Positions 17,604-28,700 of a DNA stretch of 61,456 nt are shown one piece after another. The notes beneath the pieces were generated by a model. It saw nothing but the letters and a program-made list of their open reading frames with translations. It did not search any database and was not told the origin of the DNA. The DNA comes from CAZUGA01 sp964619885 (GTDB lineage Bacteria > Pseudomonadota > Gammaproteobacteria > Methylococcales > UBA1147). Made by a program: the position numbers and the translations under genes. Position 1 is the first letter of the stretch. Every line of letters begins with the position of its first letter. The stretch spans positions 1 to 61,456 of the forward strand of contig CAZUGA010000027.1 in the NCBI GenBank assembly GCA_964619885.1, written 5' to 3'.

Positions 17604-19055
17604 GTGCAATTCAAAATAATACTGCGAAGTATCGGTTTATTGCTGATGGTAATCAGTATTACCATGCTTCCCCCAATGCTCGTATCCCTTATCTATCGAG
17701 ACGGCTCCAGCGCTGCTTTTGTCGATGCATTCTTATTGCTTCTAGGGTCGGGCATATTAATTTGGTTACCGAACAGAAAGGAAAAAAAAGATCTCCGTTT
17801 ACGCGACGGTTTTATTGTTGTCGCTGTATTTTGGGTGGTTGTCAGCGCAGCTGGTAGCCTTCCATTTATACTGGCGGATAACCCGCATATGACCTTTACG
17901 GATGCGTTTTTTGAAGCTGTTTCGGGATTGACGACGACGGGTGCTACAGTTTTGTCCGAACTGGATGGTTTGCCGCATTCGATCCTGTTCTATCGCCAAC
18001 AACTTCAGTGGTTAGGGGGCATGGGTATTATTGTATTGGCTGTCGCAATATTGCCGGTATTAGGCATTGGGGGGATGCAGCTATATCGCGCAGAAACGCC
18101 GGGGCCAGTCAAGGACGCCAAATTGACCCCCCGAATCGCGGAGACCGCGAAAGCATTATGGGCGATCTACCTCTCTATTACTGTGGCCTGCAGTTTATCT
18201 TACTGGCTTGCCGGCATGAATATCTTTGACGCTATCGGCCATGCTTTTGCCACAGTGTCCACCGGCGGTTTTTCTACCCATGATGCGAGTTTCGCCTATT
18301 TTAAAAGTCCGTTGATCGAGATGGTGGGCGTTGTTTTTATGGTTTTGTCAGGGATTAATTTCTCGCTGCACTATATGGCATTGCGCCGCAACAGCCTGTT
18401 GATCTATCTGCATGATCGGGAAATGCGCGCTTATATATTAATTATGCTGTCGGCAATCGTACTGGTCTGCACACATCTTTTGCTAAAAGGCACGGATTAT
18501 ACCGTGGGGGAAACCGTGCATCACGGCATTTTTCAAGTCGTTTCATTCATGACAACATCGGGTTTTACCACCTCCGAATTTTACCAGTGGCCTGGTTTCA
18601 TGCCGGTATTGCTGGTATTCGTCGGTTTTATAGGAGGCTGTGCGGGTTCAACCGCCGGCGGATTAAAAGTTATACGGGTTATGCTGTTACACAAGCAGGG
18701 TGTTCGGGAAATTACGCGGCTGATCCATCCAAGTGCATGGGTTCCCGTTAAAATTGGCAATAAGCCCCAACCCTATCGTGTAATCGATGCCGTGTGGGGA
18801 TTTTTCGCGCTTTATGTTGTATCGTTTGTGATTCTTATGCTCTCGATGATGGAAGCCGGGTTGGACCAAATAAGTGCCTTTTCGGCAGTTGCTGCCTGCA
18901 TCAATAACGTCGGCCCTGGTTTAGGAACCGTCGCGACGAGTTTTTCTACAGTCAGTGACCCTGTAAAATGGCTGGGCTGTTTCGCGATGCTATTGGGTAG
19001 GCTTGAATTATTTACGCTCTTGGTGTTAATAACACCGGCGTATTGGCGGAGTTAA
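17604..19055 (+). CDS. trkH: Trk potassium uptake channel subunit TrkH
   Basis: A 483-residue membrane protein with the four pore-loop repeats of the TrkH/KtrB superfamily. The selectivity-filter segments are visible: TTTGATV, STGGFSTHD, TTSGFTTSEF and NNVGPGLGTV, plus the GGCAGSTAGGLKVIR intramembrane loop. The start is a GTG at 17604, matching the MQFKIILRSIG N-terminus usual for TrkH. It forms the K+-conducting dimer regulated by TrkA, encoded just upstream. Confidence 0.95.
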   Translation: MQFKIILRSIGLLLMVISITMLPPMLVSLIYRDGSSAAFVDAFLLLLGSGILIWLPNRKEKKDLRLRDGFIVVAVFWVVVSAAGSLPFILADNPHMTFTDAFFEAVSGLTTTGATVLSELDGLPHSILFYRQQLQWLGGMGIIVLAVAILPVLGIGGMQLYRAETPGPVKDAKLTPRIAETAKALWAIYLSITVACSLSYWLAGMNIFDAIGHAFATVSTGGFSTHDASFAYFKSPLIEMVGVVFMVLSGINFSLHYMALRRNSLLIYLHDREMRAYILIMLSAIVLVCTHLLLKGTDYTVGETVHHGIFQVVSFMTTSGFTTSEFYQWPGFMPVLLVFVGFIGGCAGSTAGGLKVIRVMLLHKQGVREITRLIHPSAWVPVKIGNKPQPYRVIDAVWGFFALYVVSFVILMLSMMEAGLDQISAFSAVAACINNVGPGLGTVATSFSTVSDPVKWLGCFAMLLGRLELFTLLVLITPAYWRS

Positions 19056-19264
19056 TAACACGCTAAGTGACATTGACGCTACCAGAACGCGCGTTTATGA
19101 ATGGCGTCACTGGTCGTTTTAATGGAGTTATTCCGATTTTAATTTATCGGCATTTCCAGCTTTTGAACAAGGATGTCAGAGAAAGCGGCGACAAACAAAT
19201 AAATCCGCCCCCTTTTCTAATGCTTTCTTTATCTTTTAGGAGCGATTCCGCTAAAACCGCGTAA

Positions 19265-20896
19265 TTGGTGAAAAATATGAAACCCCGCCAAACCCCGAAA
19301 GGATACGACGTTCTGCACAACCCGAAGCTAAACAAGTCTACGGCATTTTCTGAAGAAGAACGCGAAAGACTGGGTCTGAGAGGATTATTACCCGCATGCC
19401 TGTGTAATCAGGAGACACAACAACAGCGGGTGATGGAAAATCTGCGCCGTAAAGCCTTCGACATAGAACGTTATATTTTCTTGAACGCACTGCAGGAACG
19501 CAACGAGCGCCTATTTTATCGAACAGTCATCGATAATATTGAAGAAATCATGCCGCTGATCTACACACCCACGGTAGGTCAGGCGTGTAAGGAATTCGCC
19601 CATATATTTCGAACCGCAAAGGGGTTTTATATCACACCCAAAGATCGAGGGGACATTCGCAAGATATTGGACAATTGGCCGGAACACAATGTGCGAGTTA
19701 TTGTGGTAACCGACGGCGAAAGAATACTGGGCCTGGGCGATCTGGGCGCTAATGGTATGGGCATCCCCATCGGAAAACTGGCGCTCTACGTTGCTTGCGC
19801 TGGTATTCAACCACATCAGTGTTTGCCCGTCATGCTGGATGTCGGTACGAATAACGAGGTACTTTTGAATGATCCGCTGTATTTAGGGCGCCGCGAAAGG
19901 CGTATTACCGGACCGGCATATCTGGATTTGGTTGAAGAATTCATGACCGCAATAAAGGATAAATTTCCCCGGGTTCTGGTTCAATTTGAAGACTTTTTGA
20001 CACCCAATGCCTATCGGTTACTGCGGCGCTATCGCGATAAAGCCCTTTGCTTTAACGATGATATTCAGGGCACCGCCGCTGTCGCATTGGCCGGTGTATA
20101 CGCTGCAATACGTATTTCAGGAAATACTTTCGCCGATTTACGCATCATGTTCCTTGGCGCTGGGTCAGCAGCGACCGGTATAGCAGATCTCATGGTGCTC
20201 GCGCTGCAAAAAAAAGGATTAAGTCAAACGGACGCCGCACAACGGTTGTGGTTCGTTGATCGGAAGGGGTTGGTGGTTGCCGATCGCGATGAGCTCATGA
20301 AGCACAACCTTCCCTATGCGCATAAGCATAAGGCGATGAATTTCCCGGATGCCATCAAACAGCTGAGACCACACGTTCTGATCGGTGCGACCGGTGCCGC
20401 GGGGGCATTTACCCAAGAGGTTATCGAATTGATGACATCAATCAATGAACGGCCGATTATTTTTGCCTTGTCCAACCCCACGTCAAAAGCGGAATGTACA
20501 GCCGAACAGGCCTATGCTTGGAGCCAAGGAAAAGCAATTTTTACCAGCGGCAGCCCGTTTGCACCGGTGTACTACCGGGGTAAGTTGATTCGGCCGAGCC
20601 AAGGGAATAACGCTTATATTTTTCCGGGAGTGGGTTTAGGGGCGATTATCTCGAATACGAGTTTCATTAACGATAGCATGTTTCTGGCATCGGCCCAGGC
20701 ACTGGCGGACATGGTTAGCGTGCAGGACCTCGATGCCGGAGCGCTCTACCCATCGCTCACAAATATTCGCGAGGTATCGCTGAATATTGCCGAAGCCGTC
20801 GCCCGGCAGGCCTATGCAGCCACGCTGACGCAGGAATGTGAACCGGATAACCTACGGCAACATATCGCTGCGCAAATGTACGATCCGACTTATTAG
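19265..20896 (+). CDS. maeA: NAD-dependent malic enzyme
   Basis: A malic enzyme of about 540 residues that decarboxylates malate to pyruvate with reduction of NAD(P)+. Family signatures: LIYTPTVGQACKEF, RILGLGDLGANGMGIPIGKL, the metal/substrate region FEDF and NDDIQGTAAVALAG, and a Rossmann nucleotide-binding motif FLGAGSAATGIADL. Length and motifs fit the SfcA/MaeA type (no fused phosphotransacetylase domain). The frame opens at TTG 19265, with GTG 19268 and ATG 19277 as alternatives; no close ribosome binding site decides between them. It stands alone on its strand between trkH and a minus-strand antiporter. Confidence 0.92.
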   Translation: MVKNMKPRQTPKGYDVLHNPKLNKSTAFSEEERERLGLRGLLPACLCNQETQQQRVMENLRRKAFDIERYIFLNALQERNERLFYRTVIDNIEEIMPLIYTPTVGQACKEFAHIFRTAKGFYITPKDRGDIRKILDNWPEHNVRVIVVTDGERILGLGDLGANGMGIPIGKLALYVACAGIQPHQCLPVMLDVGTNNEVLLNDPLYLGRRERRITGPAYLDLVEEFMTAIKDKFPRVLVQFEDFLTPNAYRLLRRYRDKALCFNDDIQGTAAVALAGVYAAIRISGNTFADLRIMFLGAGSAATGIADLMVLALQKKGLSQTDAAQRLWFVDRKGLVVADRDELMKHNLPYAHKHKAMNFPDAIKQLRPHVLIGATGAAGAFTQEVIELMTSINERPIIFALSNPTSKAECTAEQAYAWSQGKAIFTSGSPFAPVYYRGKLIRPSQGNNAYIFPGVGLGAIISNTSFINDSMFLASAQALADMVSVQDLDAGALYPSLTNIREVSLNIAEAVARQAYAATLTQECEPDNLRQHIAAQMYDPTY

Positions 20897-21036
20897 CCCG
20901 GATTTCTCGCAGTTTTCACCGGGCATCGGTGGAGCGTTGTCTTCCGCGAGGTATGTGTGCAAGGGATAACTGGAGGCATCAGAAATATTGTCTATGGGAT
21001 GGGTGCGCGTGAATAGTCACGCCGAGCGCCCGCACC

Positions 21037-23112
21037 TTACTCGCTTAATTCTTGATTGAGCAATACGTATAATTTACCGGTAATGATTTCATTGTCATGC
21101 AGTTCCTTCAAGGTATCATTACGGAATGTATGCAGCAACGCTATTAAGGCTTGTTCATTCATATCATCCAATAGCCTCTGGTTGGTTATAAGTTCTGCCT
21201 TCATTTGTTGCTCGGCATCCCTTTTTAAATGCTGGTAAATCGATATAACATCCTGTATAGCCTGTTTATCATCGAAAATTTCAATTAATGGAGATTGTTC
21301 CAGTAGCAATAATTCGTCAAGCACTTTAGTTATCACCTTGTATTGCGTCCGATAGTAAAGATAAGCCTCCTGCGATTCATTCTGATTGCCTGGCAAAAAC
21401 AGCATCCGCTGAATGCCGGATCTTAGGTAAACGCCCCAGGTTTTAATATAGGCATTGAGTGATTCCTGATCTGCTCGATCCTGTTCAACACGCTCTGTTT
21501 GGGTTTCCAGAATATTGAGATTTTTCTTATAAATGCTCTCATTGATTTCATTGCGTCGAAACAATTCTTTCAGTTCGCTTTTTTCTAACGCTAAAGTATA
21601 AATAAGCAGTATATTCTCTACGACGTGGCTTGAATTATCCGAAAGTTCTGTGCATTGCTTACAAACCTGTTGATACAAGCGTTGGTATTCCGAGCTAAAC
21701 GTTTCGTATTGTGATTCGCTGATATGATGCTGCTCGTAAAGCTCTTTGATTCGCGTGTTAATGTTTTGGTAAATATACGCTTTGCTTTTGTAATAACTCA
21801 TTTCTTCATGCGGCAAAAGCGCATCAATTTTTAACCAGCGCACGACTTTGCCGATGCTGGTCGCCTTAATCAATAATGAGAAATAAATGCTGCCTATAGT
21901 GATCGCAATAATAAACTCCTTGATCGAAAAGTCGTAAGACCAGCCGGGCAGACTTAAATCATCCGGTATTAATAACACCATAATCACCGCCAGAGATCCC
22001 CGCAAGCTGCCCCAGGATAGCAAGTGCTGCCAGTTAAACGGTATATTTTCTTCGGCGCTTATTACATTAGCAAGGCCGACGGACAAATAAATCGATACGG
22101 ATCTGGCAAGCGCAACCACCAGAATCATCATCAATATCGGCAGGATCGCGATGTGCAACGAAATGGAAAGATTGGTAAACAGTAAGCCCATCAAAATAAA
22201 CACCAGCGAGTTGGACAAAAACGCAAAATAGCTCCAGAATTTTTCCATATAGGCCTCGACCCCAACGGACATTTTGAAGCGTCCGTAATTCCCCATGACC
22301 ATTGATGAGACCATGGTCGCAATGATGGAGGATAAATGAATCTGGTGTCCGTCTATCACCAGTGTTTCAGAGATCAATTCCGTTAATAGGAAAGTAAAAT
22401 GTGCCACTAACAGGGTCAGGGTCATTTCCAGGTGTTCATGGCCTTTAACCAGTTCTATCAGCTTGGAGAACAGAAAGCCCATGAACAAACCAAACACGAT
22501 GCCCCCCACGATCATCGTGATAAAGGCGGCGATGCCTTCCAAAATGGTCAATTGGCCGTGATAGCCGTGAGCCATAATCTCCAGAAACACCAGAAACATC
22601 GCGAACGCCGTGCCGTCATTGAATAAGCTCTCGCCTTCAAAAATAAGGGTGAGACGGTGCGGTGCGCCATACTCTTTAAACAGGGACAAAACCGCGACCG
22701 GATCGGTCGCAGAAATAATCGCGCCGAATAACAAGGTGACCAGCAGGGGGATTTCAAAGCCCAATAGCTGAAAGCTCCAGTGACCGACAAAACCGATAAA
22801 AAATGCCGATATTACTAGACCAAAAATTGCCAGTATCGAAATGGCAAATTTGTTTTCCTTGATATTACGGACATTGATATTGTATGCCGATTCAAATATC
22901 AGAATGGGCAGGAAGACAAAAAACAACAGTTCGGGCGTCAACTGAAAACTGGCAATAAATGAAAATGTTTCAATTCCGGAAATGGGCACTAGAATTGAAC
23001 CGGCAATGACCAGGAGTACCGTATAGGGGATATGGGTTTTTATGGAAAGAAGGTTAACTCCAAGCGCAATTAACATGAGCGTAAATACCGATAAGTAAAC
23101 GTCGAGTGTCAT
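21037..23112 (-). CDS. CPA1-type Na+/H+ antiporter (NhaP-like) with long C-terminal domain
   Basis: 691 residues from ATG 23112, chosen because AGGAC lies nine bases upstream and the protein then begins directly with the first helix; the frame extends to 23205 with a poor leader. The first ~410 residues are a 12-helix Na_H_Exchanger domain with the ion-binding ATDPVAVLSLF and EGESLFNDGTA motifs of the NhaP/NHE branch. The remaining ~270 residues are cytoplasmic, Glu/Gln/Leu-rich and predicted helical, probably a regulatory coiled coil. It exchanges Na+ or K+ for H+ at the inner membrane. Confidence 0.9.
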   Translation of the reverse strand: MTLDVYLSVFTLMLIALGVNLLSIKTHIPYTVLLVIAGSILVPISGIETFSFIASFQLTPELLFFVFLPILIFESAYNINVRNIKENKFAISILAIFGLVISAFFIGFVGHWSFQLLGFEIPLLVTLLFGAIISATDPVAVLSLFKEYGAPHRLTLIFEGESLFNDGTAFAMFLVFLEIMAHGYHGQLTILEGIAAFITMIVGGIVFGLFMGFLFSKLIELVKGHEHLEMTLTLLVAHFTFLLTELISETLVIDGHQIHLSSIIATMVSSMVMGNYGRFKMSVGVEAYMEKFWSYFAFLSNSLVFILMGLLFTNLSISLHIAILPILMMILVVALARSVSIYLSVGLANVISAEENIPFNWQHLLSWGSLRGSLAVIMVLLIPDDLSLPGWSYDFSIKEFIIAITIGSIYFSLLIKATSIGKVVRWLKIDALLPHEEMSYYKSKAYIYQNINTRIKELYEQHHISESQYETFSSEYQRLYQQVCKQCTELSDNSSHVVENILLIYTLALEKSELKELFRRNEINESIYKKNLNILETQTERVEQDRADQESLNAYIKTWGVYLRSGIQRMLFLPGNQNESQEAYLYYRTQYKVITKVLDELLLLEQSPLIEIFDDKQAIQDVISIYQHLKRDAEQQMKAELITNQRLLDDMNEQALIALLHTFRNDTLKELHDNEIITGKLYVLLNQELSE

Positions 23113-23278
23113 TTCAAGTCCTGTGGAAAAACGAATTAGTGGTGTCGGCGAATATTCGAATGCATTGAATTTCTTGAGACATAATAATCTAAAAACACAT
23201 CCCATAGCCTAGATTTAGGCTTTCATGTGGAAGGTTGTATACGCTTACAAATGTGGTTGCAGCTGTCAGGCTAGGGCC

Positions 23279-23296
23279 CGGTTCAAATTAACCACC
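23279..23296. repeat. 18-bp dispersed repeat, copy 1
   Basis: CGGTTCAAATTAACCACC occurs here and, identically, at 30513-30530. Beyond the identical core both copies continue with a related ATATAA-CC segment about 11 bases further on. An exact 18-mer twice in 61 kb is not expected by chance. It may be an end fragment of one mobile element. Confidence 0.6.
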
Positions 23297-23435
23297 CGTT
23301 TTGGTTGATATAACCCGTTTTATAGCCATTCTAAGCTTCGCAATAAGTCTTTCAGCTCATGCCACCCGCTATCGGTAGCCGGTTTTCTGCCTAGTGCCAT
23401 GTTGGCATGAATATCGCTTTTATGATTACCGACGC

Positions 23436-23510
23436 TAACCGCCAAGGAGAGCGAAACGAAGGCGGTTAGTCCCCCATTTACCGCCTGGGAGAGCGAAGGT
23501 AGTTAGTTCC
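23436..23510. repeat. Two-copy hairpin-forming repeat, period 42 bp
   Basis: Unit 1 is TAACCGCC (23436-23443), a 17-nt spacer, then GGCGGTTA (23461-23468), a perfect 8-bp stem. Unit 2 begins TACCGCC and repeats the internal GGAGAGCGAA (23446-23455 and 23488-23497) with a decayed right arm. Both end in GTTAGT(T)CCC. This resembles a REP/BIME- or MITE-like intergenic element, the second copy more decayed. Confidence 0.5.
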
Positions 23511-23804
23511 CGGTATCGATCAGCACGCACTTTTTCGCGTCGTGTGAAGCGCCAGAGAAAAAACAAAGTAGGTATTCGAAAAATCACATCCAGTCATTTG
23601 AGGGAATGTTGTGGATAAGCGGCACGGACGCAGATACAAGGGTGGCCGGGCCACCGATGGTCGTCGCCTAGGCGAGTCGATTTTGGCGACTGCGCCGTCC
23701 CAAAATCTTCACGAGGTGGCGACTTGCTGATCAATAATACAGAAGAGGCGATTTAGAACAGATGGTCGTGTGCGCCAACTTTCACAATTAAAGGCAATAT
23801 CGCA

Positions 23805-24569
23805 GTGCTTAAAATTCTCCATTATTGTTATCCCAATCGAAACAGAGAAGATTTTCGTTGGCGAAACTCAATAGTCTTGTTACTGGTCCTAGCCATCTAC
23901 ATTACGACAGCTGCGGCGAATGACGATTCCACGCAGGAAGTCTTTGGAACCTGGAATTCACTCATGCTCACCGGAAATTTTGCAGGTTTGACGCCTGATT
24001 TGAAGCGTTTCCGCTGGCTCGTTATGGATCAGGTCAGAACGCGCGATGATAGTCGCGCAGGCACTCGATATTCCGAAAATCTACTCTGGGTTCAGCTGGG
24101 TTACGAGCTTGCGCCATACACAAGCTTCTGGCTCGGCTATACACACGCCTGGATAGATCCGCTCGCAAAGTCATCTTTTCAAGAGAACAGGCCCTATCAA
24201 GATGTACTCATTAAAGTACCGTTCCTCGACGGCAAGTGGATGAGCCGCACGCGGTTTGAACAGCGTATTAATTCGTCTAGTGGCAGTACCGGAATGCGTT
24301 TGAGGGAGTGGATTCAATACAGTATTCCGCTGACATTTGTAAGTCAACAACTAAGCTTTTATGTCGGCGATGAGGTACTTTTCTATTTAAATAGAAGTTC
24401 CTTTGGCAGCAGTGGGTTCAGTGAAAACCGAGTGATCGCTGGGTTTACCTATTTCTTCAATGCACACTGGGGAGCGGATCTGGGTTATCTGGGGCAATAC
24501 GTGGTGAATGACACGGGCCGAGATTTGTTTAGCCATAACCTTATGGCGAATATTCGCTACCGCTTTTAA
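23805..24569 (+). CDS. DUF2490-family outer-membrane beta-barrel protein
   Basis: A 254-residue protein with an N-terminal hydrophobic signal (about residues 23-37, ending near TAAAND), then alternating amphipathic strands ending in a terminal aromatic residue (NIRYRF), the usual barrel C-terminal signature. The FGTWNSLMLTGNF start, RTRDDSRAGTRYSENLLW, the RxRFEQR strand and FFNAHWGADLGY match the DUF2490 family. Function of the family is unknown. It precedes the RND efflux genes on the same strand by 140 bases, so a link with export is possible but not shown. Confidence 0.75.
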   Translation: MLKILHYCYPNRNREDFRWRNSIVLLLVLAIYITTAAANDDSTQEVFGTWNSLMLTGNFAGLTPDLKRFRWLVMDQVRTRDDSRAGTRYSENLLWVQLGYELAPYTSFWLGYTHAWIDPLAKSSFQENRPYQDVLIKVPFLDGKWMSRTRFEQRINSSSGSTGMRLREWIQYSIPLTFVSQQLSFYVGDEVLFYLNRSSFGSSGFSENRVIAGFTYFFNAHWGADLGYLGQYVVNDTGRDLFSHNLMANIRYRF

Positions 24570-24709
24570 ACCCGATCGAGTTCTTGCTCGAGAAATTTTC
24601 AGCGCAACTTCGCCAAGGCTGGTGACCTGTTGCGCCAAGGCCAAACTGTCGATGCCTGACTGATTCCAGCGAGCGAGATTGAATACCCAAAAGCGTTTAA
24701 TTACCCTAT

Positions 24710-25771
24710 ATGAATACAATAAACCGTTTTAATTTGCCCGCAGTTGTGCTGGGGCTTGTGTGTTTCAGTCGGCTTTGTTCAGTATCCGCCGACGAGGAGG
24801 GTATCGAACCGGAACCCTTGGTCGACGTGCATATCGAGACCATCAAACGTGCGGAGCTGCATCGCGGATTAACCTTTTATGGAAGGATTGTCCCCGAGCG
24901 GGCTTCCGACTCACACCATGCTGCGAGCGCTATCGTTGCAGCCACCATTTCCGGACAGATTATTGACGTACCGGCCATCGAAGGAGATCGGGTACGGGTT
25001 AACGATGTTCTGGTTAAGCTCAACAGCCGTCAAGCGGATGCCCTTGTTCAAACGGCCAGGGCCTCGCTCAAACAGTCGCAAGCCGCTTATGCCCGCCAAC
25101 GGAAACTGGCCAAGCTGGAAGGCACCTCGCGCAAAAAGCTCGAACAGGCTCAACAACAACAGACCCAGGCGGAAGCCAGCGTCAAAGAAGCACAAACCTT
25201 GCGCGCATTGCTCGACATCAGGACGCCAATCAGCGGAATCGTGTTACAGGTTAACGTCCGGCCGGGTGAAACGGTTTTGGCAGGCACTCCGGTGGTGGAA
25301 ATTGAGGATATCGATCGATTGACCGCAGAGATACAAATACCGGCCAGCCAGCTGGTGGCAGTACAAAACGGGCAGGAAGCGGCGGTACAAACCGGCGGAA
25401 AGGCTATTCGGGGCAAGGTCAACTATGTCGGAAGGCGCATCAATCCCGCCACCGGTACAGCAACGGCACGAATTACCCTGCCGGCTGCTTCGGGGCTGTA
25501 TTCCGGGCAGTTCGTTCGGGCCCGGGTGATTGTTGAGAAACATACGGGTCTGGTCGTGCCGATCAGCGCTGTGCGATACCAAGCGGATGGCTCGGGTGTG
25601 GTCGCGGTGGTTAACCGTGACCGGATCAATCTCCAACCGGTGATGCTGGGTATCGAGGAGAGCGATCAAGTGGAAATTAGCGGCGAAGGGATTGGTGAAG
25701 GCGGGCAGGTGGTGACGTTGGAGGCTTATGGTCTGCCGGATAACGCCCACGTTCGCATCATCAAGCATTGA
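24710..25771 (+). CDS. RND efflux periplasmic adaptor subunit
   Basis: A 353-residue membrane fusion protein with an N-terminal signal/anchor (residues 10-28), a short biotinyl-lipoyl domain interrupted by an alpha hairpin (LVQTARASLKQSQAAY...EQAQQQQTQAEASVKEAQ, about 105-165), and barrel-sandwich and beta-barrel domains (PGETVLAGTPVVEIED; GSGVVAVV near the end). It bridges the inner-membrane RND pump and the outer-membrane channel. The permease begins nine bases downstream, so they form one operon. No His/Met-rich metal site is evident. Confidence 0.9.
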   Translation: MNTINRFNLPAVVLGLVCFSRLCSVSADEEGIEPEPLVDVHIETIKRAELHRGLTFYGRIVPERASDSHHAASAIVAATISGQIIDVPAIEGDRVRVNDVLVKLNSRQADALVQTARASLKQSQAAYARQRKLAKLEGTSRKKLEQAQQQQTQAEASVKEAQTLRALLDIRTPISGIVLQVNVRPGETVLAGTPVVEIEDIDRLTAEIQIPASQLVAVQNGQEAAVQTGGKAIRGKVNYVGRRINPATGTATARITLPAASGLYSGQFVRARVIVEKHTGLVVPISAVRYQADGSGVVAVVNRDRINLQPVMLGIEESDQVEISGEGIGEGGQVVTLEAYGLPDNAHVRIIKH

Positions 25772-25780
25772 GCGGATAAC

Positions 25781-28700
25781 ATGGCTGACTCGGTGTTAGA
25801 AAATAAACCACGCCCCGGTTCCGCGCCGGGGCGCTTCGCAATTCGTCACGCCAAAGCTATCGTTTTTATCTGTCTTGTGCTTTGCCTGGCGGGAATCTAT
25901 GCGGCCGTCTCCATGCCGTCGTCGGTTTTTCCACAAACGGATTTTCCCCGCGTGGTTATCCTGGTGGACAATGGCGTGATGCCCGCCGATGAAATGATGG
26001 CCCGCATTACGCGTCCGATCGAAGAGGCGATGAAGGATATTCCGGGTGCGCAGAGCATCCGCTCGGCCACAGGGCGCGGTTCGGCGGAAATTAACGTATT
26101 TTTTAATTGGCAGGTTGACATGAACCGCTCCGAACTTTATGTGCTGGGTCGTCTGGCACAGATTCGTAGCGTACTACCGCCGACCGCACAGTCCAATGTC
26201 TGGCGGCTGACATTTTCGGCGTTTCCAATCATCGGCGTCAGCCTGACCAGCGAGCAGCGCGATATCACTTGGTTATGGGAAAAAGCGCGTTACGAACTTA
26301 AACCTCGCTTTCTGCGAATTCCCGGCGTCGCGCGTGTTGACCTGGTCGGTGGGCGCAGACCGGAATTCCAGATCCTGATTGACCCGCTCAAGTTGGCTTC
26401 ACTGGGTGTCAGCCCACTAGAAATTGTAACGGCGCTGAACCGCGGCAATACGATCGTGCCCGCCGGAATGCACGAAGAACATCACACCCTGTACCTTGCC
26501 GTCGTTGATGGGCGTATTTATACACCGGAAGAAATCGAGAATTTCAGTATTCGCGTCGATCAGAATAATACGGTCCTGATCCGAGATTTTGCCCGTGTCG
26601 AACGCGGTCCCGAACCGGTATTTAATATTGTTACCGCTGACGGAAACAACGCGGTATTACTGAACATTCGGAGTCAGCCTGACGGCAGCACGCTCGATAT
26701 CGCACACCAACTGCGCCGCGAATTACAGGCACTGGCTGGCGAACTACCGCCAGATGTCAAACTGGCTTTTTTCTATGACCAATCCGAACGCGTTCTCGAA
26801 TCGGTTCACAGTGTACGGGACGCGATTCTGTTCGGACTGTTTCTATCGGTGCTGATTATTTACTTATTTCTTAAGAACTGGCGGGTTACCGTGGTCGCCA
26901 TTCTGGTCATCCCGGTGACTATCCTGGTAACACTGGTCGCGATGTACATTACCGGTATGACCTTCAATCTCATGACGCTCGGTGGCATTGCCGCCGCAAT
27001 CGGCCTGATTATTGACGATGCCATTGTGGTGGTGGAGGCGATTTATTCGCGTGTCGCATCGGGCCTGCCGAGGCAACAGGCCATCGAAACGGCGATGGGA
27101 GAAATCATTCATCCATTGGTTGGTTCAACACTCACCCCGGTCGTCGTTTTTCTGCCGCTGGCCTTTCTCGTAGGTATTGCCGGTGTCTTTTTCCGGGCTC
27201 TGGCCATGACTATGGTGGTATCGTTATTAACCTCGCTGGTATTAGCGCTAACCTTAACACCGGCACTTGCGTCCTGGTTGCTCCCCTCACGCAAACATCT
27301 TGTGCATGGGCATGCAGCCGGCACGAAGACTGGATTTATCTTGCTTCCGGTCAAAACACTCTATGAACGCAGTCTTCGGGGCGCACTTCGTTTTAGTCGT
27401 TTGACTATCGGTCTGAGTCTGGTGGTTATGATTGCCGGTGTAATGCTGTACCAGCGGCTTACCAACGAATTTCTACCGCCGATGGACGAAGGTGGTTTTG
27501 TCATCGACTACCACACACCTTGGGGTACCAGCCTTAAGGAGACCGACCGGCAACTTAAAATCGCTGAAGCCATCCTTCGGAATACGCCCGAAGTGGAAAG
27601 TTATTCCAGGCGTACCGGCGCGCGCCTTGCCTTGGCGATCGCCGAGCCCAATACCGGTGATTTTCTGGTCAAACTGCATATTGATCGCAATCGTAATACG
27701 GAAACCGTGATTTCGGAATTGCGGCGCAACTTCATTCAGTCGGTCCCAGGTATTGAATGGGAGTTTCCGGGCATACTCAGTGACCTGATTGGGGATCTCA
27801 CCTGGTCGCCATCGCCGGTTGAAGTCAAAGTGTTTTCAACGGATACAGACTTGCTCCAGCGTACCGGCCCGCAGATAAAGGCGGCATTGGATGAAATTCC
27901 AGGTGTCGTGGATACCTTTGACGGACTGGTCATGGCGGGTCCTTCGTTAAATATTCAGGTGCGCCATCTGGATGCGCGCCGCTTTGGCCTTACCGCGGCG
28001 GATATCGCGGCGGCAGTCAACACTGCAATGCTGGGCACTACGGCTTCATCGGTGTTGGCGGGCGACCGGCTTGTTAAAATCCGGGTGCGGACCGACCCAC
28101 GGGAGACCGGTCGAATCGACGCGCTTCTTTCGCTCGCTATTCGTGCGCCGGACGGGCGTTTAATCCAGCTTTCCCAGGTGGCCGATATTCTGGAAACACC
28201 GGGACAACTTGAAATGCGGCGCGAAGATCTACGCCAGAATATTGCCGTTACCGCACAGCTTGAAGGACGCGATTTGGGGAGCGCCATCGAGAATATTCGG
28301 CGACGGCTAGATGATTCGTTGTCGTTGCCACCCGGGATTATCGAGTTTGGCGGTTTATTTCAACAACAGCAGGAATCGTTCCGTAACTTGTTGCTGGTGC
28401 TGATTGCGGCCCTGCTGCTGGTCTACATCGTCCTTGTGATTGAGTTCCGTGGCTACCGCGCGCCGCTCGCCATACTTAGTGGGTCAATCCTGGCATTGAT
28501 GGGTGCGGTGCTCGGTCTCATGATGACCGGCACATCGCTTAATATTGTTTCACTGCTTGGCGCGATAATCGGCGTCGGTATTGTTGCAAAAAATGGCATT
28601 CTGATGCTGGACTTCGTGGATCACTACCGTAGCGAAGGAAAATCCTTACATGAAGCCCTGGTGCTCGCAGGGAAACGGCGTCTGCGCCCTGTCCTCATGA

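Larger units (their letters stand above)
23113..23804. other. 692-bp gene-free stretch with repeats
   Basis: No open frame with recognisable homology. It contains an 18-bp repeat shared with 30513-30530, a 42-bp-period hairpin repeat (23436-23510), and a perfect but isolated DnaA-box-like 9-mer (23610-23618). The promoters of the divergent antiporter and DUF2490 genes must also lie here. It looks like accumulated mobile-element debris. Confidence 0.5.

Noticed and set aside
23610..23618. Perfect DnaA-box 9-mer in the intergenic stretch before the DUF2490 gene as a replication signal
   Set aside because: It is single and isolated; about 0.5 such 9-mers are expected by chance on both strands of a window this long.
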